A stretch of DNA of 64,000 bases from CAG-1000 sp964490375 (GCA_964490375.1 CAZBAZ010000001.1:11439-75438); one strand, 5' to 3'. Shown: positions 41,720-50,318, numbered from the stretch's first letter. The notes: generated by a model from the sequence alone, not told the origin. Made by a program: numbers and translations.

Positions 41720-44215
41720 CTACTTACCACAACAATTTTTGTATTTCTTACCACTTCCACATGGACAGGGATCATTTCTTCCTATTTTAGCTTGTGCTTT
41801 TTTAGGAATGTTTTTTACTGATTCTTTTCCATCATTTGTTCTAATATTTTTAGTTACTTCTTTTCTTTCAATATTTTGTCTTACCTCTGCATTAAGTAAG
41901 TATGTTGATATTTCTGCACTGATTGTTGCCATCATTTTATCAAATAATTCAAATCCTTCTAATGCATATACTTGAAGTGGATTACTTTGTGCATAACCTC
42001 TAAGTCCAACTCCTTCTTTTAATGCTTCCATTGCATCTAACTGATCCATCCAATTTTTATCAATAATTCTAAGTGATATTGATTTTTCAAAATCATCTTG
42101 TATTTCTTTTGGAACATCTTCAAGTTTCTTATTATAATCATCAACAACTATATTATAAATAATATCCACAATTTCTTCATTAGATTTATCTTTAAAATCT
42201 TCTTTAGTTAATTTTTTGCTCTTTAATAAATGAGCATTAAAGTGTTCTATAATATTATCAATATCGTTATCAGTTAAATATCCTTCTGGTGGAATATGAA
42301 CATTTATTTGATCTTGAACATATGTTTTGAAAGTATCTAGAACCCTATCACGAATACTATCTTTATCTAAAATTTCATTTCTTCTTTCATAAATTATTTC
42401 TCTTTGCTTACTAATAACATTATCAAAATCTAATAATCCCTTACGTCTATCAAAGTTGAATCCTTCTACTTTTTTTTGCGCAGCTTCTAAATTCTTAGAA
42501 ATCATTTTATTTGATATTGCTTGGTCCTCTTCTATTCCTAATGATTGCATTATATTTTTCATTTTTTCAGAACCAAATTTTAACATTAAATCATCTTCCA
42601 TAGAAACGAAAAATCTTGTAGCACCTGGATCTCCTTGTCTTCCTGAACGTCCACGAAGTTGGTTATCTATACGTCTTGAATCATGTCTTTCTGTTCCAAT
42701 TACATATAAGCCACCTAATTCTCTTACACCTTCACCTAATTTAATATCAGTTCCACGTCCTGCCATATTTGTTGCTATTGTAACAGCATTCTTTTTACCT
42801 GCATTTTCAATAATATGTGCTTCTCTTTCATGATTCTTTGCATTTAATAATTCATGTTTAATTCCAGCTTTTGTTAATAATTGACTTATAACTTCACTAG
42901 TTTCTACTGTTGCTGCTCCAATTAAGATTGGTCTTCCAGTTGAATGAATTTCTTTTACTGTTCTTACTAATGCTTTATATTTTCCATTTAAAGATGAATA
43001 AATTAAATCTACTTGATCATCTCTTATAACTGGTTTATTAGTTGGAATGCAAACAACATATGTATTATAAATGTTTCTAAATTCTTCTTCTTCTGTTTTA
43101 GCAGTACCTGTCATTCCAGCTAGTTTATTATACATTCTAAATAAATTTTGGAAAGTAATTGTTGCCAAAGTTTTTGTTTCTTCATTAATGTCAACGCCTT
43201 CTTTGGCTTCAATTGCTTGATGTAATCCTTCACTAAATTGACGTCCATGCATTAAACGACCAGTAAATGTATCAACAATAATTACTTTTCCATTTTCAAC
43301 TACATAATCAACATCTTTTTTAAATCCATAATTAGCTACCATAGCTTTATCTAAATTATGAACCATAACACTATTATCTATATTATATAGATTATCTAAA
43401 TGTAATAGTTTTTCTACATGTTTTACACCATCTTCTGTAAGTGTAACTCTTTTTGTTTTTTCATCCAATACATAATCATCTACTGAAAGACTTTTTGCAA
43501 CTCTATCTGCTTCTTTATAAACATTTGCACTTTTAGCAGATCCACCAGAAATAATTAAAGGTGTTCTTGCTTCATCAATTAGAATTGAATCTACTTCATC
43601 AATAATTGCAAAGTTTAAGCCTCTTTGAGTTCTCTTTTCACGTCTAACAACCATGTTATCTCTTAAGTAGTCAAAGCCCAACTCATTATTTGTTGTGTAT
43701 GTTATATCAGCAGCATAGGCTTCTCTTTTTTCTTCTGGAGTTTTATCTCTTAAGTTAATTCCTACTGATACACCTAGTAAATCATAAATAGGTTTCATCC
43801 ATTCTGCATTACGTGTTGATAAGTATTCATTTGTAGTAATTACATGAACACCTAATCCACTTAGGGCATTTAAATAAGCTGGTAAAACAGTTGTCAATGT
43901 TTTTCCTTCACCAGTTTTCATTTCTGCTATATTTCCTCTATGAATAGCTATACCACCTATTATTTGAACTCTATATGGTTTTTCACCAATAGCTCTAAAA
44001 CAAGCTTCTCTAGCTAATGCTATTGCTTCTACTAGTATATCTTCAAGTGTTTCTCCATTACTTAATCTTTTTTTAAATTCTTCAGTTTTAGCCTTTATTT
44101 CTACATCTTTTAATTTAGACATTTCTTCATCTAAAGCTTCAACTTGATCTGTTAATTTATTTATCTTTTTTAATTCTTTTGTTTCATAATCAAAAATATT
44201 TTTTAAGATTCCCAT
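41720..44215 (-). CDS. secA: Preprotein translocase ATPase SecA
   Basis: Motor of Sec secretion. 831 aa with DEAD motor: Walker A-like MKTGEGKTLT, EVDSILIDEARTPLIISG, GMTGTAKTEEEEF, NMAGRGTDIKLG and QLRGRSGRQGDPG, and a C-terminal zinc-binding tail (NDPCPCGSGKKYKNCCGK). Start at 44215 (MGILKNIFD) has GGAGG eight bases upstream; a longer frame of five codons covers that site. Preceded by hpf, whose gene is commonly next to secA in Firmicutes. Confidence 0.98.
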   Translation of the reverse strand: MGILKNIFDYETKELKKINKLTDQVEALDEEMSKLKDVEIKAKTEEFKKRLSNGETLEDILVEAIALAREACFRAIGEKPYRVQIIGGIAIHRGNIAEMKTGEGKTLTTVLPAYLNALSGLGVHVITTNEYLSTRNAEWMKPIYDLLGVSVGINLRDKTPEEKREAYAADITYTTNNELGFDYLRDNMVVRREKRTQRGLNFAIIDEVDSILIDEARTPLIISGGSAKSANVYKEADRVAKSLSVDDYVLDEKTKRVTLTEDGVKHVEKLLHLDNLYNIDNSVMVHNLDKAMVANYGFKKDVDYVVENGKVIIVDTFTGRLMHGRQFSEGLHQAIEAKEGVDINEETKTLATITFQNLFRMYNKLAGMTGTAKTEEEEFRNIYNTYVVCIPTNKPVIRDDQVDLIYSSLNGKYKALVRTVKEIHSTGRPILIGAATVETSEVISQLLTKAGIKHELLNAKNHEREAHIIENAGKKNAVTIATNMAGRGTDIKLGEGVRELGGLYVIGTERHDSRRIDNQLRGRSGRQGDPGATRFFVSMEDDLMLKFGSEKMKNIMQSLGIEEDQAISNKMISKNLEAAQKKVEGFNFDRRKGLLDFDNVISKQREIIYERRNEILDKDSIRDRVLDTFKTYVQDQINVHIPPEGYLTDNDIDNIIEHFNAHLLKSKKLTKEDFKDKSNEEIVDIIYNIVVDDYNKKLEDVPKEIQDDFEKSISLRIIDKNWMDQLDAMEALKEGVGLRGYAQSNPLQVYALEGFELFDKMMATISAEISTYLLNAEVRQNIERKEVTKNIRTNDGKESVKNIPKKAQAKIGRNDPCPCGSGKKYKNCCGK

Positions 44216-44251
44216 GTAATCATCCTCCATAGCAATTATTATAGCAAAACT

Positions 44252-44281
44252 AAAAAGAAAAGTGAATGTTTTTCACTTTTC
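44252..44281 (-). terminator. Terminator of hpf
   Basis: Minus strand GAAAAGTGAA / TTCACTTTTC stem of 10 bp with a 5-base loop then TTTTT, between hpf and secA. Confidence 0.8.
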
Positions 44282-44308
44282 TATCACTTTATCATTATGA
44301 TTTCTTTA

Positions 44309-44842
44309 TTAATTTGCTTCAATGATGCCATAACCATCATCAGCTCTTTTATAAACTACGTTAATTTTATCTGTTTCTACATTTTTAAATATAAAGAATG
44401 AATGTCCTAAAAGTTCCATTTGAGTTATTGCTTCTTCTTCATCAATTGGTTTTAGGAAAATTTCTTTTCTTCTTACTACAGTAGAATTATCATATTCTTC
44501 TTCAAAATATTCTTCTATTTCAGGCATAACTGGTTCTTTAGAAGAATTTCTTTTACTAGTTAGTTTACCTCTATATTTTTTAAATTGTCTTTCTAATTTA
44601 TCAATAACTAAATCAATAGCGGAATATAAATCAGGATTTACAACCTCAGCTCTAATATTATATTTACCACTCCATATAGTTACTTCTACTTTTTGATCCT
44701 TTCCTTTAGCAGAAACTATTGCTTTAGCTTCTACCTCATCATTATCATCTAAGTATTTCTCTAATTTAGATAATTTGCTCTTAATGTAATCATTAATTGC
44801 TTCGGTAACATCAATTTTATTACCACGGATATTATATCTCAT
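44309..44842 (-). CDS. hpf: Long-form ribosome hibernation promoting factor
   Basis: 177 aa. N-terminal S30AE/YfiA domain (1-100: RYNIRGNKIDVTEAINDYIKSKLSKLEKY ... DLYSAIDLVIDKLERQFKKYR) blocks the decoding centre; the C-terminal domain (VVRRKEIFLKPIDEEEAITQMELLGHSFFIFKN) dimerises two 70S into 100S ribosomes. Both are present, so it is the long form. Confidence 0.95.
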   Translation of the reverse strand: MRYNIRGNKIDVTEAINDYIKSKLSKLEKYLDDNDEVEAKAIVSAKGKDQKVEVTIWSGKYNIRAEVVNPDLYSAIDLVIDKLERQFKKYRGKLTSKRNSSKEPVMPEIEEYFEEEYDNSTVVRRKEIFLKPIDEEEAITQMELLGHSFFIFKNVETDKINVVYKRADDGYGIIEAN

Positions 44843-44925
44843 ATATTATTCCTCCTTACCTAAATCATAACATAAAATCAATATCATTTCTACAAACCTT
44901 ATCAAAATTACACAAATGTTTTACA

Positions 44926-44954
44926 AATAAAAAATACACAAACTTCGTGTATTT
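44926..44954 (-). terminator. Terminator of the cold-shock gene
   Basis: Minus strand AAATACAC GAAGTTT GTGTATTT followed by TTTATTT. Confidence 0.75.
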
Positions 44955-44956
44955 GA

Positions 44957-45178
44957 TTATACTGCGCTTAATTTTACTTCTCTAACGTTTATGGCTTGAC
45001 TTCCTTTAACTGTATTAATTAGTGTAAATTCTACAAGTTCGCCTTCTTTAAGAGTTTTATAACCTTCTTGGTCAATGGCTGAATAGTGAACAAATATGTC
45101 TTCATTCATATTTCCTTCAAATTCGATAAATCCATAGCCTTTTTCATTGTTAAACCACTTAACTCTTCCTCTACTCAT
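44957..45178 (-). CDS. csp: Cold-shock protein
   Basis: 73 aa single cold-shock domain. RNP1 KGYGFIEF and RNP2 DIFVHYSAI are present, and GRVKWFNNEKGYGF is the typical start. ATG at 45178 (MSRGRVKWF) fits GAAGGGAAGG upstream better than a longer frame. Binds single-stranded nucleic acid. A shared sequence arrangement with the divergent agrB gene is present upstream. Confidence 0.9.
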   Translation of the reverse strand: MSRGRVKWFNNEKGYGFIEFEGNMNEDIFVHYSAIDQEGYKTLKEGELVEFTLINTVKGSQAINVREVKLSAV

Positions 45179-45236
45179 TATATACCTTCCCTTCTTTATA
45201 TTTTGCACACTATTCTTGCGTACTATTCTAGTCTAC

Positions 45237-45269
45237 ACTATAAAAGTATTTTATTTGAATAATTGTCAT
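45237..45269 (-). promoter_or_regulatory. Putative control region of csp
   Basis: Minus strand ATGACA (45264-45269), 21 bases, TATAGTGTA (45234-45242), nearly the same arrangement as in front of agrB on the other strand. The TATAGT fits a -10 hexamer; no good -35 is seen. Confidence 0.45.
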
Positions 45270-45354
45270 TAATACTGCTATTTTTGTCAAAAACTAACTT
45301 TTTTAATTATTTTTTTAATAATTTTTTCATTTTAAGCAAAATAAAATAGCTTTA

Positions 45355-45387
45355 ATGACAAATTTTCATACTTTTTAAATTTATAGT
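45355..45387 (+). promoter_or_regulatory. Putative control region of agrBD
   Basis: Plus strand ATGACA (45355-45360), 21 bases, TATAGT (45382-45387), matching the csp region in sequence and spacing. The start codon candidate at 45401 lies only 14 bases downstream, so the leader would be very short. Confidence 0.45.
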
Positions 45388-45400
45388 GTATGATAAAACC

Positions 45401-46009
45401 ATGATTATGAAGGAAGTAGTAGTAAATAGTATAATTAGTAATATCAAAAAATATTATAATTATAGTGATGTAAAATTAGCTGAAATTAAATATGGTATTG
45501 AATCGTTATATTTATCAATATTTAAAACTCTTGTTATTTTTATAATATCATTTATATTTCATTTTACAAAAGAACTGATACTTTTATTTATATTCTATGG
45601 ACTCCTTAGATTAACTGCTTTTGGGGTTCATGCTAAAAAATCATGGCAATGTTGGGTTTCTTCTATATTAACTTTTACTATATTGCCATTACTTATTAAA
45701 TATGTTGTTGTTAATAACTTGTTAATTGATATTCTTTCTGTGATTTTTTTAGTTATACTTGCTATTTATGCCCCAGCAGATACTGAGAAAAGACCAATTT
45801 ATAGTAAGAAAAAAAGAAGTGTTTATAAGTTGTTAACAATAATAATTTCTACTATTTATGTTTTATTAATTATATTCTCTAATAATATTTATATGAAAAA
45901 CATCTTGTTTTATTCTTTATTAAATCAAGTAATTCTTATATTACCTATAACATATAAATTATTTGGAGTTCAATATAGTAACTATAAAAGGAAAGGAGGA
46001 AAAATATGA
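45401..46009 (+). CDS. agrB: Agr peptide-processing endopeptidase AgrB
   Basis: 202 aa. Integral membrane cysteine peptidase that cuts AgrD and forms the thiolactone ring. The conserved His and Cys appear in FGVHAKKSWQCWVSS near residue 80, and APADTEKRPI near 130, with about five TM helices (IFKTLVIFIISFIFHF, LILLFIFYGLLRL, SSILTFTILPLLIKYVVV, LLTIIISTIYVLLIIF, ILFYSLLNQVILILPI). Start uncertain: ATG at 45401 or 45407, with no good Shine-Dalgarno (a GTG at 45386 gives 207 aa). The last codons overlap agrD as ATGA. Confidence 0.92.
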   Translation: MIMKEVVVNSIISNIKKYYNYSDVKLAEIKYGIESLYLSIFKTLVIFIISFIFHFTKELILLFIFYGLLRLTAFGVHAKKSWQCWVSSILTFTILPLLIKYVVVNNLLIDILSVIFLVILAIYAPADTEKRPIYSKKKRSVYKLLTIIISTIYVLLIIFSNNIYMKNILFYSLLNQVILILPITYKLFGVQYSNYKRKGGKI

Positions 46010-46122
46010 AATTCTTTGCAGGATTGGCAGCTACTATCGGTGCTTTCATCGCAGCTACTGCTTCAATGGGATGCATTTTATTACTTTTAGATGAACCAGA
46101 AATGCCTTCTTCATTATTATAA
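46006..46122 (+). CDS. agrD: Autoinducer precursor peptide AgrD
   Basis: 38 aa, below most gene-caller limits. Amphipathic N-terminal leader MKFFAGLAATIGAFIAATAS, then MGCILLLL, then the acidic recognition tail DEPEMPSSLL. Cys23 would form the thiolactone. The DEPEMP tail matches staphylococcal DEVEVP and clostridial HEPEEP patterns. AAAGGAGG precedes its ATG, and the start overlaps agrB. The mature signal peptide would be a cyclic CILLLL or CILLL with a short tail; see findings. Confidence 0.92.
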   Translation: MKFFAGLAATIGAFIAATASMGCILLLLDEPEMPSSLL

Positions 46123-46148
46123 TTTAAATTATAATTTTCAAGTATAAT

Positions 46149-46184
46149 AAAACTAATTGAACAAATCAATTAGTTTTGTTTTAC
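46149..46184. terminator. Bidirectional terminator between agrD and agrC
   Basis: AAAACTAATTGA / TCAATTAGTTTT, 12-bp stem, 5-base loop, T runs on both strands; agrBD and agrAC converge here. Confidence 0.85.
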
Positions 46185-47465
46185 TATAATTTTTGAATTA
46201 AATATTTGATTCTCTATTTTCTGTTCTAATATTAAATTATTACTTGTTTTTAAGAGATTTTTTATAATATATAAACCTAAACCTCTTCCTTTTCCTTTTG
46301 TAGAATAATTTTTAGTACCAATTTTTCTAATATCAACTTGTTTACTAAATGAATTATCAATCATTATGATTATATTCTCATTTTCTTTATAAATGTCTAT
46401 ATTTAACATTTTTTCTTTACTATTATCTGCAGCCTCAATAGCATTATCTAATGTTATTCCAACTGTTTTACAAAGTAATGCATATTCTTTATGATTTAGT
46501 TTTTCTAAATTTAATGATATTTGTTTTGAAATGTTTATATTTACTTTTATTTTTTTCTTTTGAACTTCTTCTAATTTATAGTAAACCATACCTTTTAATC
46601 CAGTTGGCAATTTACTAATATTTTTAATTCCCATACCCTTTTTATCATAAATTCTTATTAAATCGTCAAGAGTATCATTAAATTCTTTTGAGTTTTTATT
46701 TTTTATACTTTTTAATATTAACAAATTATTTAACATTTCATGTCTATTTATTCTATCTTCATCTATTTTATTTTCATAAGTTGAAATAAAGTTTAACAAT
46801 GTTTCTGTTTTTTTAACTTCTTTTAAAGATTTTATGTTGTTGTAAATTCCATATCCAATTATAAGTGTAAAACATATAATAATTAAAATATTGGTAAAAT
46901 AAATTTTTTTGTTTCCATTTATAACCATTTTGTAATCTAATAATGCAAATACAATTAATATTATAATTGATACAATTAATGTTGTATTATTTTTCCCTAT
47001 AAATGAGTTGATTTTAGCTGATAGTCTTTGTATCTTTTTTCTTCCAGTAATGTAAAACAAAATTAAAACATTTATTAACGAATATATAATTTTTAATAAC
47101 ATATTTTCATCAAAAAAGCTTAAGTTTGTTATATGCAAAATCACAAGTATAAATGAAGTAGCCAATTCAAATAAAAGCATTATTATAAAACACATAATTG
47201 TGTTTATAGTAACTTTTGGAAGTTTATCATTAAAGACAATTAATGCACTAATCATAAGAACTAACATATTTAAAACAATTCTTGATACACTTCCGTTGTT
47301 ATAAAAAACTATTGATATTATTATTCCTGAAAGTATTGATACTATGATTATCTTTTTGCTTATAACTATCTTATTGTTTCCACTTAATCTATTATAAGAA
47401 AGTAATTGTATATAGGAACTAAATATAGCTAATAGACCAATTATGGCATAATTAAAAGCATTCAT
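46170..47465 (-). CDS. agrC: Sensor histidine kinase AgrC
   Basis: 431 aa. Six or seven N-terminal TM helices (residues 1-210) form the peptide receptor; then a dimerisation helix with INRHEMLNNLLIL (phospho-acceptor His in the AgrC/HPK10 style) and a GHKL ATPase domain (LCKTVGITLDNAIEAADNS, IIIMIDNSF, YSTKGKGRGLGLYIIKNLL). It starts inside the last codons of agrA (14-base overlap). Confidence 0.92.
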   Translation of the reverse strand: MNAFNYAIIGLLAIFSSYIQLLSYNRLSGNNKIVISKKIIIVSILSGIIISIVFYNNGSVSRIVLNMLVLMISALIVFNDKLPKVTINTIMCFIIMLLFELATSFILVILHITNLSFFDENMLLKIIYSLINVLILFYITGRKKIQRLSAKINSFIGKNNTTLIVSIIILIVFALLDYKMVINGNKKIYFTNILIIICFTLIIGYGIYNNIKSLKEVKKTETLLNFISTYENKIDEDRINRHEMLNNLLILKSIKNKNSKEFNDTLDDLIRIYDKKGMGIKNISKLPTGLKGMVYYKLEEVQKKKIKVNINISKQISLNLEKLNHKEYALLCKTVGITLDNAIEAADNSKEKMLNIDIYKENENIIIMIDNSFSKQVDIRKIGTKNYSTKGKGRGLGLYIIKNLLKTSNNLILEQKIENQIFNSKIIVKQN

Positions 47466-48168
47466 ATGTATCTATCTCCTTCTTGTGACTTTTTGATACT
47501 AGATACCCGCTGGAACCATCTTTAAAATAAACCATGTAACTATTCCAATCTATTTTTCTAACATTCTTTAAATTGATTAGGGTTCCTTTAGAAGAAGGAA
47601 TAAAATATGTTGGTAATTCTTCTTTAATAATATTTATTGAAATATTTTGAAAATATTCATTATCTTTAGTAACTATTTTAGTTCTTCTATCATCTCTTTG
47701 AATAAAGTTTATATGACTTAAAGGAATTGTATAATCTATACTTTTATAAGTATATCTATAAACTTTGTCCTTATTTAACATTCTTAAACAAATATCTATA
47801 TTTTCTGATAAGTTATTTTTAACATCTTCACATTTTCCAATAAAGTCTAATATTTGAAGTCTTTGCTTATAAACTTCATAATAAAGTGAACTATGAGCAG
47901 TTAAAATAATTATAGGATTAATCCAATTATTAGTATCATTTCTTATCATTCTAGCTATATCTATTCCATCACCATTTGGAAGCTCTAAATCTAAAATATA
48001 AATACAATCTTCTTTATTTAATTTAATAAACTTTAATAACTCTTGGGTATAATCTGAAAATTGATATACTTTAAAGTCTATTTTATTATTCATCATTTTT
48101 CTTACTATGATATTATTCACTTTTTTCCTATGATTGTCATTGTCGTCAACTAAAATAAAATTTATCAT
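47452..48168 (-). CDS. agrA: LytTR response regulator AgrA
   Basis: 238 aa. Receiver domain (FILVDDNDNHRKKV, acceptor Asp in YILDLELPNGDG, ILTAHSS) and C-terminal LytTR DNA-binding domain (INFIQRDDRRTKIVTKDNEYFQ, FIPSSKGTLINLKNVRKID, DGSSGYLVSKSHKKE). Promoter TTGTAA-17-TATCAT at 48205-48233. Expected to activate agrBD, whose start region is 2.7 kb away on the other strand. Confidence 0.93.
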   Translation of the reverse strand: MINFILVDDNDNHRKKVNNIIVRKMMNNKIDFKVYQFSDYTQELLKFIKLNKEDCIYILDLELPNGDGIDIARMIRNDTNNWINPIIILTAHSSLYYEVYKQRLQILDFIGKCEDVKNNLSENIDICLRMLNKDKVYRYTYKSIDYTIPLSHINFIQRDDRRTKIVTKDNEYFQNISINIIKEELPTYFIPSSKGTLINLKNVRKIDWNSYMVYFKDGSSGYLVSKSHKKEIDTYECF

Positions 48169-48204
48169 TTTAAAAGGCTCCTTAATAATATTACCTACCT
48201 ATTA

Positions 48205-48233
48205 ATGATAACATAAAATATGCTTTATTACAA
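48205..48233 (-). promoter_or_regulatory. Promoter of agrAC
   Basis: Minus strand TTGTAA (48228-48233), 17 bases, TATCAT (48205-48210); AAGGAG follows before the agrA ATG. Confidence 0.6.
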
Positions 48234-48245
48234 ATATATATAATG

Positions 48246-48267
48246 AAAAAAGACAACGTCTGTTGCC
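48246..48267 (-). terminator. Terminator after the spoIIQ-like gene
   Basis: Minus strand GGCAAC AGAC GTTGTC followed by TTTTTT. Confidence 0.7.
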
Positions 48268-48896
48268 TAATTTAAATCACTTACTTTTAGTGTATACATT
48301 TCTTCTGGATCAATAGTATTACCATTATAATATACTTCAAAATGTAGTGTTGACTTTTTAGAATCATCTAACTTTGATGTATCACTAGTAGCTATAATTT
48401 CTCCTTGTGATGTTTTATATCCAACATTAACAAGAACATCTTTTACATTACTATAAACAGTATTTAAATTATCATTATGTTTTATAGTTATTATTTTACC
48501 ATAAATATCATTTTCTTCTATTGATATTATCTCTCCATCTAAAACTGAGACTACTTCAAAATCTTCATCGCTTATATAGTCTACTCCATTATTTTGCATA
48601 TAAGTATTTTCATAATATAATAATGAATCTTCTTGTTTTTTTGACTCTTCTTCGTAATCATAAAAGTATTTACCAACTTTAACTTTTTCTGATATGAATG
48701 GTTTAACTATAATATTACTTTCTATTTTAGTAACAGGTAATATTTCTCCTTCAAATACATTATCTAGTGTAAACTTATTATTACTATCTGATATATAATT
48801 TTTAACACCAGATATAATTAATACAACACTAAATATCATTACCGCGATTACTCCTAAATATAATGTTGGCATTAGATATTTTGAATATTTTCCCAT
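48267..48896 (-). CDS. spoIIQ: SpoIIQ-like engulfment protein, degenerate LytM domain
   Basis: 209 aa: one TM helix (LYLGVIAVMIFSVVLIISG) and an outside region ending in an M23/LytM fold: NNGVDYIS where an active enzyme has HxxxD, FEVVSVLDGEIISIEEN, IITIKHNDNLNTVYSNV, and STLHFEVYYNG where active enzymes have HxH. Two zinc ligands are lost, as in Bacillus SpoIIQ. Encoded right after spoIID, the same pairing as in Firmicute engulfment operons. It probably forms the forespore half of the SpoIIQ-SpoIIIAH channel; partner not in the window. Confidence 0.8.
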   Translation of the reverse strand: MGKYSKYLMPTLYLGVIAVMIFSVVLIISGVKNYISDSNNKFTLDNVFEGEILPVTKIESNIIVKPFISEKVKVGKYFYDYEEESKKQEDSLLYYENTYMQNNGVDYISDEDFEVVSVLDGEIISIEENDIYGKIITIKHNDNLNTVYSNVKDVLVNVGYKTSQGEIIATSDTSKLDDSKKSTLHFEVYYNGNTIDPEEMYTLKVSDLN

Positions 48897-48898
48897 AA

Positions 48899-48923
48899 TT
48901 CACTCTCCTAATAATAGAGTGAA
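48899..48923 (-). promoter_or_regulatory. Hairpin covering the spoIIQ-like Shine-Dalgarno
   Basis: TTCACTC / GAGTGAA 7-bp arms with an 11-base loop; the AGGAG of the spoIIQ-like gene (48904-48908) is partly in the stem. No T run follows, so it is not a standard terminator. Confidence 0.4.
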
Positions 48924-48933
48924 CATTTTTAAA

Positions 48934-49857
48934 TTAATTATTCACTATTTTTATTCCTGTATAATAATATTTTAATATATCTTCATATTTATAACCTTTT
49001 TTGGCCATAACATTACTTCCTAATTGACTCATTCCTACTCCATGACCATAGCCTTTTGTTTTAATATAAACATTTTTTGAATCGTTAGTAATTTCTATAT
49101 CTGTTGATTTTAAGCCTAATAATTGTCTAAATTTTGTTCCTTTAAACTTTTTAGAGTTAATTGTTATATAATTTATTCTTCCTGTCGCACTTCTTTCTAT
49201 TTTTATATTGTTGATAGTTTGTTCAGAAATATTTAGTTTACTTAAGAATGTGCTGATATCTATTGTTTTAGTTGACATTTTATATTCATATTCTTTATCC
49301 CATGATGAGTCTACACTAACTAAATAATCTAATTTTTGAGTGAAAACATCTTCACAATTTTCTGTATAACCATTTGAAATAGAGAAATAAAATGCTATTA
49401 TGACTTTATCTTTATATGTCATGTACTCTCCTTTTGTAGCTTCTACAGCATCTTTTATTTTATTATAATTTTTATCATAGTTTGTTTTCCATTTCTTTTT
49501 CATATCTTCTATTGAATTATAGCATTGATCACTAGTATCTGTTTTTAAGACATAATTTTTGTTTGTTTCTATTTTATAAAGAGCAAATGTTCTAGCAGCT
49601 ACTGACATGGCTTTTAGGGCTTCTTCTTCAAATGATATAGGAACTTCACATGAAACCACACCAATAACATAATCTTCTAAATCCATGCTTATTTTATTAT
49701 CGTTATACAATAAACTCACTGTTTTTGATTGATTTGATTCTTCTTTTATTTCTTCAACTATATTATCATGTTTTTCTATGATTATACTTTCTTTTTGTGG
49801 ATAACTAGTTAATAAAAGTATTAAGCAAATAAAAAATACTATGACTTTTCTTTTCAT
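48934..49857 (-). CDS. spoIID: Engulfment peptidoglycan hydrolase SpoIID
   Basis: 307 aa. Signal anchor (VIVFFICLILLLTS) and the SpoIID/LytB fold: LEDYVIGVVSCEVP, EEALKAMSVAARTFALY, IIAFYFSISNGYTENCEDVF, YGHGVGMSQLGSNVMAKKGYKYEDILKYYY. It cuts peptidoglycan glycan strands during engulfment. No Shine-Dalgarno precedes the ATG; the -10-like CATATAAT ends six bases upstream, so it may be translated from a leaderless mRNA and the sequence resembles a sigma-E -10. Confidence 0.93.
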   Translation of the reverse strand: MKRKVIVFFICLILLLTSYPQKESIIIEKHDNIVEEIKEESNQSKTVSLLYNDNKISMDLEDYVIGVVSCEVPISFEEEALKAMSVAARTFALYKIETNKNYVLKTDTSDQCYNSIEDMKKKWKTNYDKNYNKIKDAVEATKGEYMTYKDKVIIAFYFSISNGYTENCEDVFTQKLDYLVSVDSSWDKEYEYKMSTKTIDISTFLSKLNISEQTINNIKIERSATGRINYITINSKKFKGTKFRQLLGLKSTDIEITNDSKNVYIKTKGYGHGVGMSQLGSNVMAKKGYKYEDILKYYYTGIKIVNN

Positions 49858-49888
49858 AGTATAATTATATGTCTAATAAATGAAATTA

Positions 49889-50317
49889 TTACTTTAAATT
49901 CATTATTTTATCTACTCTTCTTTGATATCTTTCTTCAGTAGATGGCTTTGTGTTAATAAATTCGTCTAAGATTTCTTCTAAATTTTCGGTGTATTCTGCT
50001 AGAGTCATAACATTTGCTTTATTATGTTCTCTAATTAAATGAGCTTCTCTTGGTGTATTTACTTTTCCTGCCATTATTCCATGTATTTTATTAGCAGCAA
50101 TGCTCATTCCAATTCCAGTTCCACAAACCAATATTCCTAAGTCTGCTTCTTTGTCATTTATTTTTTTGCATAGCATTTCTGCATAATCTACATAATCTAC
50201 ATTATTTAATTCATCACATCCCAAATTAATATATTCAATATTTTTATTTTTTAAGTAATTAATTATTCTTGATTTCAATTCTACTCCGTGATGATCATTT
50301 GCTATTGCTATTTTCAT
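49889..50317 (-). CDS. rpiB: Ribose 5-phosphate isomerase B
   Basis: 142 aa. Interconverts ribose 5-phosphate and ribulose 5-phosphate. IANDHHGVELKSRII, LGCDELNNVDYVDYAE, LVCGTGIGMSIAANKI (Cys general base) and MAGKVNTPREAHLIREHNKANVMTL are diagnostic. Likely pentose phosphate pathway; two bases after the RDD gene. Confidence 0.95.
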   Translation of the reverse strand: MKIAIANDHHGVELKSRIINYLKNKNIEYINLGCDELNNVDYVDYAEMLCKKINDKEADLGILVCGTGIGMSIAANKIHGIMAGKVNTPREAHLIREHNKANVMTLAEYTENLEEILDEFINTKPSTEERYQRRVDKIMNLK

Positions 50318-50318
50318 A

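Noticed and set aside
45945..46169. Minus-strand frame covering agrD
   Set aside because: Antisense of the agrD peptide; agrD has a strong Shine-Dalgarno and a family tail motif.
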